Below, piece by piece: positions 1 through 5,466 of a stretch of 5,466 bases of DNA. Numbering within the stretch: the first letter of the stretch is position 1; each line of letters opens with the position of its first letter. The translations under genes were made by a program, and so were the position numbers. The notes beneath the pieces are model-generated. The model saw only the letters and a program-made list of their open reading frames with translations. It made no database searches and was not told the DNA's origin. The DNA lies in assembly GCA_050693155.1 (NCBI GenBank), contig JBOGWA010000064.1, positions 1 to 5,466 of the forward strand, read 5' to 3'. Source of the stretch: JBOGWA01 sp050693155 (lineage in GTDB: Bacteria > Actinomycetota > UBA4738 > CALAEC01).

Positions 1-315
1 GAGCAGCAGATGCTGACCCTAGCGAAGTGCTTCGTGATGGAGCCGCGGCTGCTGCTTGTCGACGAGCTCTCGCTCGGCCTCTCTCCCAAGATCGTCCGGG
101 AGCTGCTGGACATCGTTCGCCGGATGAACAAGGAGGGAGTGTCGGTGCTCCTCGTCGACCAGCACGTGGACCTGGCTCTCGATCTTGCCTCGCGCGCGTA
201 CTTCATCGAGCGCGGAGAGATTCGGTTCTCGGGACCGGCATCGAAGCTCCGCGGCCGGGACGACCTGCTGCGTTCCGTCTTCCTGCGGGGCAAGACGACG
301 GCGGGGGTCAGGTAG
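1..315 (+). CDS. LivF-like ABC transporter ATP-binding protein, C-terminal part (5' truncated by window edge)
   Basis: This is the last 104 residues of an ATPase of the branched-chain amino acid (HAAT) importer family, the cytoplasmic subunit that would power uptake through LivH/LivM-type permeases. The window opens on EQQ, the tail of the ABC signature (LSGGEQQ in the family). Then come Walker B (LLLVDE, visible residues 17-22), the D-loop region SLGLSP (24-29) and the H-loop VDQH with a switch histidine at visible residue 55. The ending LLRSVFLRG resembles the usual LivF tail (L..x.FLG). The Walker B glutamate is followed by Leu rather than the more usual Pro. Walker A lies upstream of the window, so the start cannot be given. 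The stop is 5 bp before the next gene, which implies an operon. The HAAT family also moves amides, urea and aromatic acids, so the substrate is open. LivF is preferred over LivG because of the EQQ and VDQH forms. Confidence 0.9.
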   Translation, partial: EQQMLTLAKCFVMEPRLLLVDELSLGLSPKIVRELLDIVRRMNKEGVSVLLVDQHVDLALDLASRAYFIERGEIRFSGPASKLRGRDDLLRSVFLRGKTTAGVR

Positions 316-320
316 CGGCA

Positions 321-1571
321 ATGGGTCCGGACGTGCTCGAGCTCGCCGATCGCGTCTGGCGCGGCGAATTCGAGGGCTCGACCGACGCGCTCTTTGCCAG
401 CGGCGACCTCGTCGAGGTGGCCGAGGGGGCCGCGTTTCTGCCCACCTTCGCGAACGTAAGCGCGTTCGCCTCTGGGGATGGGCTCGTGCTCGTCGACACG
501 GGAAGCTCGTTCGTCGCGTCTCAGGTCCACCGGCAGATCCGCGCATGGTCCGCCGAGCGCCTGAACATCGCGATCTACTCGCATGGGCACATCGATCATG
601 TCTTCGGCCTTCCTCCGTTCGAGGAAGAAGCCGCGACGAATGGTTGGAACGCACCTCGTGTCGTCGCGCACGAGGGCGTCGCTGGGCGGTTCGATCGCTA
701 CGTCCTGACTGCCGGCTACAACGCGGCGATCAACCGCCGACAGTTCCAGCTCCCCGACCTCGTCTGGCCGACCGAATATCGCTTTCCGGATGAGACCTAT
801 CGAGAGACGCTCGACCTCGACGTCGGCGGCATTCGGTTCGAACTCCACCATGCCCGAGGCGAGACCGACGACCACACCTGGACGTGGGTTCCCGATCGGC
901 GAGTCCTCTGCACCGGCGACCTGTTCATCTGGGCGTGCCCGAACGCCGGAAACCCACAGAAGGTCCAGCGATATCCGAGGGAGTGGGCACAGGCGCTCCG
1001 AGAGATGGCGGCGCTCGCGCCGGAGGTCCTCCTCCCCGGTCACGGCCTCCCGATCATGGGCGCCGACCGGATCCGCGAGGCACTAACCGACACGGCCGCC
1101 CTTCTCGAGTCCCTTCACGATCAGACGGTTGCGCTCATGAACGAGGGAGCACGCCTTGATGCGATCATCCACACGGTGGAACCGCCGATGGAGCTCATGG
1201 AACGGCCGTATCTGCAACCCATCTATGACGAGCCGGAGTTCATCGTCCGGAACGTCTGGCGTCTTTACGGAGGGTGGTACGACGGCAACCCGGCGACGCT
1301 GAAGCCCGCGCCGGACGCGGAGGTTGCGGCCGAGGTCGCGGCGCTCGCCGGTGGCCCAGCGCGGCTCGCCGATCGAGCATCGGCACTCGCTGAGGACGGA
1401 AACCTACGACTCGCTTGTCACCTGGTGGAGATGGCGGGCTTGGCGGCCCCGCACAACGAGGAAATCGCTCGCACGCGAAGCGAGATTTACCAGCGGCGAT
1501 CCGAGGTGGAGACGTCGATCATGGCGAAAGGCATCTACGCGGCGGAAGCGAGGGAGGACATCGAGCGATGA
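321..1571 (+). CDS. Metallo-beta-lactamase-fold hydrolase with alkyl-sulfatase-type dimerisation region
   Basis: The product is a 416-residue, probably cytoplasmic binuclear-metal hydrolase with no signal peptide. Residues about 25-245 form the metallo-beta-lactamase fold: VDTGS at 58-62, the metal-binding HGHIDH at 88-93, GETDDH at 180-185, TGD at 198-200 and PGHG at 239-242. The spacing E181 to D200 to H241 parallels the alkyl sulfatase (SdsA1/YjcS) ligand set as I recall it, with Asp in place of the second Glu. Residues about 313-416 (RLYGGWYDGNP, then a helical stretch ending SIMAKGIY) resemble the alkyl sulfatase dimerisation domain. The C-terminal SCP2-like domain of full-length alkyl sulfatases (about 620-660 residues) is absent. 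ATG 321 is chosen because conserved-looking sequence begins there and AGGT at 310-313 sits about 7 bases upstream; the frame is open further up but only as an overlap of livF. The stop overlaps the next start (ATGA). The substrate is uncertain: sulfate ester, carboxylic ester, lactone or thioester are all possible. Confidence 0.9.
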   Translation: MGPDVLELADRVWRGEFEGSTDALFASGDLVEVAEGAAFLPTFANVSAFASGDGLVLVDTGSSFVASQVHRQIRAWSAERLNIAIYSHGHIDHVFGLPPFEEEAATNGWNAPRVVAHEGVAGRFDRYVLTAGYNAAINRRQFQLPDLVWPTEYRFPDETYRETLDLDVGGIRFELHHARGETDDHTWTWVPDRRVLCTGDLFIWACPNAGNPQKVQRYPREWAQALREMAALAPEVLLPGHGLPIMGADRIREALTDTAALLESLHDQTVALMNEGARLDAIIHTVEPPMELMERPYLQPIYDEPEFIVRNVWRLYGGWYDGNPATLKPAPDAEVAAEVAALAGGPARLADRASALAEDGNLRLACHLVEMAGLAAPHNEEIARTRSEIYQRRSEVETSIMAKGIYAAEAREDIER

Positions 1572-2740
1572 GCCAACCGGCCGACTTTGCGAACTTCCAG
1601 AACGAGATCTACCTCGGCGGCCTGATGGGGCAAACTCCCCCGTTTCCGGTTTCCTGGGCGGCGCTGGAGCGAGCGGCCGAGGAGGCGATGACGCCTGAGG
1701 CCTGGGGCTATGTCGGCGGCTCCGCAGGCACCGAGGACACGGCCCGGGCCAATCTCGAGGCGTTCCGGCGGTGGCGGATCGTTCCCCGCCACCTCCGCGA
1801 CGTGTCCGTGCGGGACCTCTCGACCGAGCTCTTTGGAGCGCAACTGCGGGCGCCGGTGCTCCTGGCGCCCGTCGGCGTTCAAGGGATCGTTCATCCGGAC
1901 CGCGAGCTTGCCGTCGCACGAGCCGCAGCGTCGATGAACGTCCCGATGGTGCTCAGCACCGCCGCCACCGCGAGCATGGAGGAGGTCGCCGAGGCGAACG
2001 GCGACGGCCTTCGCTGGTACCAGCTCTACTGGCCCCGCGATCCGGAGCTCACGAAGAGCTTCCTGAAGCGGGCGGAGGCGAACGGGTACTCCGCGGTCGT
2101 CATCACACTCGACACCTTCATCCTCGCGTGGCGGCCTCGCGATCTCCAGAGCGCCTACCTCCCGTTCCTCAAGGGCGAAGGAATCCAGCAGTACCTCGCC
2201 GACCCCGTGTTCCGGGAGGGATTGCCGGAGCCACTCGAGAATCACCTCCAGGACGCGGCGCTGAAGTGGGTCCAGGTGTTCTCCGACCCCTCCACGACGT
2301 GGGATCGCCTCGCGTTCGTGCGCGAGAACACCAGTCTCCCGATCCTGCTGAAAGGGATCCTTCACCCGGACGACGCACGCAAGGCCATCGACCACGGCAT
2401 GGACGGCGTGATCGTCTCGAACCACGGCGGACGGCAGGTGGATGGCTCGATCGGAGCTCTCGACGCCCTCCCGGGCGTGGTTGAGGCTGTCGCGGGCAAG
2501 ATCCCCGTGCTCTTCGACAGCGGAATCCGATCCGGCGCCGACGCCGTGAAGGCGATCGCGTTGGGCGCGAAAGCGGTACTCCTCGGCCGCCCCTACATCT
2601 GGGGGCTCGCCATCGGCGGCGAAGAGGGTGTGCGCCACGTGCTGCGCTGCTTCCTAGCGGAGATGGAGCTCACGATGGCATTGTCCGGCACCCCCACCCT
2701 CGCCGACCTCACCCCCGACACCCTGACCCGCATCGAGTAA
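1568..2740 (+). CDS. FMN-dependent alpha-hydroxy-acid oxidase, lactate 2-monooxygenase-like
   Basis: This 390-residue flavoprotein has the TIM-barrel fold of the L-lactate oxidase / glycolate oxidase family. It would oxidise a 2-hydroxy acid at the FMN C4a/N5 face. It resembles Mycobacterium smegmatis lactate 2-monooxygenase (394 residues), which converts lactate and O2 to acetate, CO2 and water. Shared features are the N-terminal NEIY..GL.G, YVGGSAGTED (48-57), PVGV (101-104), QLYWP (152-156), ITLDT (179-183), WRPRDL (188-193), LKGI (261-264), the catalytic SNHGGRQ with His286 and Arg289 (284-290), and the FMN-phosphate region DSGIRSG (317-323) and GRPY (340-343). Gly103 matches the glycine that lactate monooxygenase has where lactate oxidases carry alanine. 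ATG 1568 overlaps the previous stop by 4 bases, with GGAGG at 1553-1557; the N-terminus then aligns with the family. Oxidase or dehydrogenase activity on another hydroxy acid (for example mandelate or glycolate) remains possible. Confidence 0.93.
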   Translation: MSQPADFANFQNEIYLGGLMGQTPPFPVSWAALERAAEEAMTPEAWGYVGGSAGTEDTARANLEAFRRWRIVPRHLRDVSVRDLSTELFGAQLRAPVLLAPVGVQGIVHPDRELAVARAAASMNVPMVLSTAATASMEEVAEANGDGLRWYQLYWPRDPELTKSFLKRAEANGYSAVVITLDTFILAWRPRDLQSAYLPFLKGEGIQQYLADPVFREGLPEPLENHLQDAALKWVQVFSDPSTTWDRLAFVRENTSLPILLKGILHPDDARKAIDHGMDGVIVSNHGGRQVDGSIGALDALPGVVEAVAGKIPVLFDSGIRSGADAVKAIALGAKAVLLGRPYIWGLAIGGEEGVRHVLRCFLAEMELTMALSGTPTLADLTPDTLTRIE

Positions 2741-2764
2741 CCGCAAGCGACGGCTTCGTGGCGG
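2741..2764 (+). terminator. Weak hairpin directly after the hydroxy-acid oxidase stop codon
   Basis: Immediately after the TAA, CCGC (2741-2744) can pair with GCGG (2761-2764). AAGC (2745-2748) can pair with GCTT (2753-2756) around a GACG tetraloop, leaving a 4-base bulge CGTG on the 3' side. No T-run follows, so this is not a standard intrinsic terminator. It may only slow polymerase or protect the 3' end of the operon message, or it may be chance in GC-rich DNA. Confidence 0.2.
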
Positions 2765-2788
2765 CACTACAACCGCGCTAGTGACCCC

Positions 2789-2890
2789 CTACGCGCCAAG
2801 CCTCTTCGCTAACTCAGGCGGAATGTGAACCGAGCCATCCTTCTCGACCCGAACCCCTCCTCGCCAGGTCAGAATTGCGCATAGGCTTAC
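2789..2890 (-). pseudogene. Possible AbrB/antitoxin-like gene remnant in the spacer
   Basis: On the minus strand an open stretch of 33 codons ends at TAG (2789-2791). It reads in part TWRGGVRVEKDG, then SVHIPPELAKRLGA. The pattern 'V.V..dG.V.IP.elakrLG' resembles the first half of SpoVT/AbrB-type DNA-binding domains, found in transition-state regulators and antitoxins. A stop (TGA, 2891-2893) lies just upstream and no ATG, GTG or TTG start precedes the motif in frame. The second half of the domain (Gd.v.v) is missing after LGA. If real it is a broken remnant; it could equally be a chance reading frame. The rest of the 2741-2974 spacer holds no other gene I can support and no convincing promoter. 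Confidence 0.2.
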
Positions 2891-2963
2891 TCAAACTCAT
2901 CGCCCTACATGACTGTGAACTCCGGGGCTGGGCGAATAGCGTGACCCCGCAGCGACTCGAGGG

Positions 2964-2969
2964 GGAGGT
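2964..2969 (+). promoter_or_regulatory. Strong Shine-Dalgarno (GGAGGT) for the membrane protein
   Basis: GGAGGT lies 5 bases before the ATG at 2975 and fixes that start over other candidates. It is the clearest ribosome-binding site in the window, which suggests this gene is translated independently of the upstream operon. Confidence 0.7.
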
Positions 2970-2974
2970 CGGGT

Positions 2975-3775
2975 ATGGAAGCAGGAGCGGAGCCGGTCGG
3001 CGCGGCTCAAGTGGCAGCACCGGGTTCGCAGGAAAAACGGATCGCCTACAAGGTGCTGGCGGGGCTCTTCGCCGCCGTCGCCTTCGGGGGACTCTTCCTA
3101 TCTGCTTTCGTCGTCTGGTTCGACAACGGTGACGGCGGCATCCACCGCGTGCATGACATGGGCTACGGAGCGCTTGGCGCCATCCTGATGACGGGCTTTC
3201 TGGCCCAGAACTGGCGGCCGGAGCGAAAGATCTCAGCCTTCTACCAGATCCTCGTCGTTGCCCTTGCGTCCGGCATCGGGGGCGCCATCGCGACGAGCGT
3301 GGGAGCGCTGGTGGGCGCGTTCATTGCGGTTGCCTACGTCGTCCTTCTCGTGCTTCACCCGTACCGTTCCGAGGTGCTCCATCCGCAGCGAGCGGGCTTC
3401 AGTCCGGTGTTGATGGGCCTCACGATCCTGGGGGCGATCCCACTCATCTGGTACTCGTTGGCGGTCGCGAAGCTCCAGCGGAACGGCATCCCTGCCGACT
3501 CACACGCGAAGATGGACCACTGGACGACCATGGCCGCGATGGCCATCAGCATCGTCTTGGTCGCCCTCCTATCCGCGCTTAGGTTCCGGGGATGGCGGAT
3601 CTCCGCCCGATCGGCGGGGGCGGCGATCTTCCTGTATGGACTGATCTCGACGGTCTATCCACACAAGGCGGGATCGGAGGGGACCGGCTGGGGGCTCGTG
3701 GCGATGGCTGGGGGGCTGGTGTTCGTCGGTGCGGCCGAGTGGGAGGCGCGGCGGGCGCTGCCATCGATCGACTGA
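2975..3775 (+). CDS. Unrecognised polytopic membrane protein, about eight transmembrane segments
   Basis: I do not recognise this 266-residue protein. A short polar N-terminus (about 1-25, Ala/Gly/Gln-rich, no signal peptide) precedes hydrophobic segments at about 27-49, 63-79, 89-107, 109-128, 143-166, 183-202, 212-228 and 236-254. It is therefore an inner-membrane protein, probably with eight spans. Polar residues cluster at the membrane edges: IHRVHDMG (56-63), LHPYRSEVLHP (127-137), SHAKMDHW (176-183), STVYPHKAGS (225-234) and WEARR (256-260). The recurring His/Asp at boundaries could bind a metal, haem or a proton, but no known motif fits. The start is set by GGAGGT 5 bases upstream. It is separated from the oxidase gene by 234 bp, so it is probably its own transcription unit, and it ends convergent with the acyl-CoA synthetase. 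No function is proposed. Confidence 0.85.
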   Translation: MEAGAEPVGAAQVAAPGSQEKRIAYKVLAGLFAAVAFGGLFLSAFVVWFDNGDGGIHRVHDMGYGALGAILMTGFLAQNWRPERKISAFYQILVVALASGIGGAIATSVGALVGAFIAVAYVVLLVLHPYRSEVLHPQRAGFSPVLMGLTILGAIPLIWYSLAVAKLQRNGIPADSHAKMDHWTTMAAMAISIVLVALLSALRFRGWRISARSAGAAIFLYGLISTVYPHKAGSEGTGWGLVAMAGGLVFVGAAEWEARRALPSID

Positions 3776-3786
3776 CGAGTTCGATC
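3766..3786. terminator. Hairpin overlapping the membrane-protein stop codon, possible bidirectional terminator
   Basis: GATCGACT (3766-3773) pairs with AGT-T-CGATC (3778-3786), giving an 8-bp stem with one bulged T and a GACG tetraloop. It straddles the TGA at 3773-3775 and lies between convergent genes, where a shared terminator would be expected. No T-run follows on either strand, so it departs from the textbook intrinsic form. Such U-poor hairpins are often proposed in high-GC genomes. Confidence 0.35.
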
Positions 3787-3872
3787 TACTGTTGCGAGAA
3801 GTTCATAAACGAAACCTTCTTCCGGGAGATCCTCGCCAGAAACAGCCGCGCGCTCGCAGGTAATCCGTTTCC

Positions 3873-3902
3873 AATCCTCGCTTGGGGACGCTTGCGAGTA
3901 TT
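3873..3902 (-). terminator. Imperfect inverted repeat just downstream of the acyl-CoA synthetase gene
   Basis: AAT-C-CTCGC (3873-3881) mirrors GCGAG-T-ATT (3894-3902): a 5-bp GC-rich stem, one mismatch, three more A/T pairs and a 12-base loop. It lies about 20 bases past the minus-strand stop, a plausible site for transcription termination. The loop is long and there is no U-tract, so support is weak. The remainder of the 146-bp spacer between the convergent genes shows nothing else. Confidence 0.22.
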
Positions 3903-3921
3903 GATACCAGATCCTCCCACC

Positions 3922-5448
3922 CTAACAAGATCGACGGAGGGCTTTGCGGTCGATCTTGCCGACCGGCGTGAGCGGTACCTGGTCGACGATTCGGATGTCG
4001 CGCGGGTAGGCCTTCCCTCCGACTCGGTCTTTCGCAAACGCCTTCAGGTCCTCGGCCGAGGCCTCCTGGTCCGGACGCAGCATGACGAAGGCCACGACCT
4101 CTTCGCCCTTCGTCGGGTCGGGCTTGCCCACGACGCCGGCGATCTGGACCGCCGGGTGCTCGACCAGCGCGTCCTCGACGTCGCGGGGGTAAACATTGAA
4201 GCCCCCGCGGATGATGAGGTCCTTCTTCCGGTCGACGACGTAGAGGTACCCATCTTCGTCGAACCGGCCGATGTCCCCCGTGTACAGCCAACCGTCCCGG
4301 AGCGCGTGCTCGGTCGCATCGGGAGCCTTCCAATACTCGTGCATGACCGCCTTCGAGCGGCAGGTGATCTCCCCGAGCTCGCCCTGCGGAACGTCATTCC
4401 CCTCCTCGTCCACGATCCGGACGTCGACTCGCGGCATCGGAGGCCCGACCGAGCCGAGCCGCCGGGCGCCCGGGCGATTGTGGGAAAGGACGACCCCCGA
4501 TTCGGTCAGCCCGTACGCCTCGAGGATCTCGACCGAAGGCACACGACGCTCGAACTCCTCGGCGGCCTCGACCGGGAGCGGTGAGGCGCCGGAGACCAGG
4601 TACCGGAGCGAGGAGAGATCGTAATCCTCGAGCGGTTCGGCGAGGAGAACCTGGACCATCGACGGCACCACGGTCCCACGCTCGATCCGATGCTCCTGGA
4701 CGAGCTCCAGCCAATCTTTCGGGATGAACCAGCGCATCAAGACGGACTCCGTCTCGTACGTGAGATTCAGTCCCTGATGCAGCGCCACCACGGCGACGAT
4801 CAGCCCGAAGCTGTGGGAGAGCGGAAGTGGAACGATCGTTCTCTTGATCCCCTCCACGTGGGAGGCCTCGAACCCGCACTCCGCGCCGAACCAGAGATTG
4901 GCGTGCGTCAGCGCGACGCCTTTGGCCCGCCCGGTCGTCCCTCCTGTGTACATGAGCGCCGCAAGGTCGTCGTCGTCTCGGTCCACGATCGAACCGGGCT
5001 CGGCTTCCTCGAGTGAGGAGAGTGGGATGACGCCGTTCTCCTCCGGTCCCATCGAGATGATCCACTTGAGGGACTCCACGCCTTCGGCGGCCTGCTTCAC
5101 ATTGGGAAGGAACTCCGGCGTCGTGATGACCGCTCGCGCTCCGGAGTCCTCGAAGATGTGGTGGAGTTCGGGAGGCGGCAGCAGGAAGATCGCTGGGGTG
5201 ATCGCGGCCCCGGCCCGCCACAGCGCGCCGTAGGAGATCCCGACCTCTGGGCAGTTCGACATGACGACGGCAACTCGGTCCCCCGGCTCGATCCCCAATT
5301 CGGTGAAGCCGCGCGCGAGCCGCGTGGTCCGATTCCAGAGGTTGGCGGTCCCGTACCAGGTTCCCTCGAAGAAGAGCCCGCGGCGGTCGCCGGTTCGTTC
5401 GAAGGCGTTCTCGGCGAGTCGTGCGAGGTTGTGCTGGCCGAGCGTCAC
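3922..5448 (-). CDS. Class I adenylate-forming acyl-CoA synthetase (fatty/carboxylic acid-CoA ligase)
   Basis: This 508-residue enzyme activates a carboxylic acid with ATP to an acyl-AMP, then transfers the acyl group to CoA. All core ANL-superfamily motifs are present: A3 P-loop YTGGTTGRAKG (167-177), A4 region PLSHSFG (209-215), A5 AYGLTES (311-317), A7 YTGD (389-392), A8 hinge DRKKD (406-410) followed by RGGFNVYP (414-421), and A10 PVGK with catalytic Lys498. The length is normal for the family and no peptidyl-carrier domain follows, so this is a stand-alone ligase rather than an NRPS module. The chosen start is GTG at 5448-5446, giving the typical N-terminus ('HNLARLAENAFERTGD'). Its only upstream purine tract (TAGGG) is too close for a good Shine-Dalgarno site. 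The frame stays open to the window edge, so a start beyond it cannot be excluded. Acid specificity (medium, long-chain or aryl) cannot be read from the motifs. Confidence 0.93.
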   Translation of the reverse strand: MTLGQHNLARLAENAFERTGDRRGLFFEGTWYGTANLWNRTTRLARGFTELGIEPGDRVAVVMSNCPEVGISYGALWRAGAAITPAIFLLPPPELHHIFEDSGARAVITTPEFLPNVKQAAEGVESLKWIISMGPEENGVIPLSSLEEAEPGSIVDRDDDDLAALMYTGGTTGRAKGVALTHANLWFGAECGFEASHVEGIKRTIVPLPLSHSFGLIVAVVALHQGLNLTYETESVLMRWFIPKDWLELVQEHRIERGTVVPSMVQVLLAEPLEDYDLSSLRYLVSGASPLPVEAAEEFERRVPSVEILEAYGLTESGVVLSHNRPGARRLGSVGPPMPRVDVRIVDEEGNDVPQGELGEITCRSKAVMHEYWKAPDATEHALRDGWLYTGDIGRFDEDGYLYVVDRKKDLIIRGGFNVYPRDVEDALVEHPAVQIAGVVGKPDPTKGEEVVAFVMLRPDQEASAEDLKAFAKDRVGGKAYPRDIRIVDQVPLTPVGKIDRKALRRSC

Positions 5449-5466
5449 ATCCCTACTGTACGGACT

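Noticed and set aside
27..320. Upstream extension of the metallohydrolase frame to an ATG at 27
   Set aside because: It would overlap the well-supported livF tail almost completely, and the added residues are Arg/Pro-rich out-of-frame sequence. ATG 321 has a spaced purine tract and begins family-like sequence.
1415..1567. Upstream extension of the hydroxy-acid oxidase frame
   Set aside because: It overlaps the conserved end of the hydrolase gene. The ATGA overlap at 1568 gives an N-terminus that aligns with lactate monooxygenases.
1535..2638. Long open frame on the minus strand opposite the oxidase gene
   Set aside because: The translation is rich in Arg, Gly and His with no recognisable domain. 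It is the usual antisense shadow of a GC-rich gene with clear motifs on the plus strand.
2870..2910. Slightly A/T-richer stretch as a sigma70-type promoter for the membrane protein
   Set aside because: TTGCGC at 2875-2880 could pass as a -35 box, but no credible -10 hexamer occurs at 16-18 bases spacing.
2814..3020. Minus-strand 68-codon frame across the spacer and the membrane-protein start
   Set aside because: It has Pro/Ser/Arg-rich composition, overlaps the strong GGAGGT and start of the plus-strand gene, and shows no domain signal.
2875..3132. TTG-initiated plus-strand frame entering the membrane-protein gene
   Set aside because: It has no Shine-Dalgarno, uses a rare start, and its C-terminal half is an out-of-frame reading of the membrane protein.
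3592..4584. Long open plus-strand frame running from the membrane gene through the acyl-CoA synthetase
   Set aside because: It overlaps two convincing genes and shows no domain, ribosome-binding site or plausible start. The minus-strand ANL motifs explain the region.

Overview
The window is a GC-rich bacterial segment of five genes, two of them touching a window edge or possibly running past it. The high G+C, strong third-position GC bias, GTG start, tight gene packing and the family variants present (a LivF-type ATPase with a VDELSLGLSP box, a mycobacterial-type lactate 2-monooxygenase, a short alkyl-sulfatase-like hydrolase) point to an actinobacterium or another high-GC soil or aquatic lineage. 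No marker gene fixes the taxon, so this is inference.

Layout. Positions 1-2740 (+) hold three tightly packed genes: the 3' end of a LivF-like ABC transporter ATPase (1-315), a metallo-beta-lactamase-fold hydrolase with an alkyl-sulfatase-type dimerisation region (321-1571), and an FMN-dependent alpha-hydroxy-acid oxidase closest to lactate 2-monooxygenase (1568-2740). The gaps are 5 bp and a 4-bp ATGA overlap, so they are almost certainly one transcription unit. A 234-bp spacer follows (2741-2974). It carries a weak hairpin and, on the minus strand, a short AbrB-like reading-frame fragment. Next is an unrecognised 266-residue protein with about eight membrane segments (2975-3775, +). It ends in a hairpin and faces a convergent class I acyl-CoA synthetase (3922-5448, -). 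That synthetase may itself overlap an upstream minus-strand gene lying beyond the window.

How the genes may work together. The first three look like an uptake-plus-catabolism operon. A HAAT-type ABC importer (branched-chain amino acids, amides, urea, aromatic or other small carboxylates) would bring in a substrate, the metallohydrolase would cleave an ester or sulfate-ester type bond, and the flavoenzyme would oxidise a 2-hydroxy acid. The acyl-CoA synthetase could activate a carboxylic acid, but it is divergently organised and need not belong to the same pathway. The substrate is unknown. I see no CRISPR array, tRNA, rRNA, insertion sequence or defence system. The points that most merit a second look are the compact hydrolase, its operon context and the unrecognised membrane protein.
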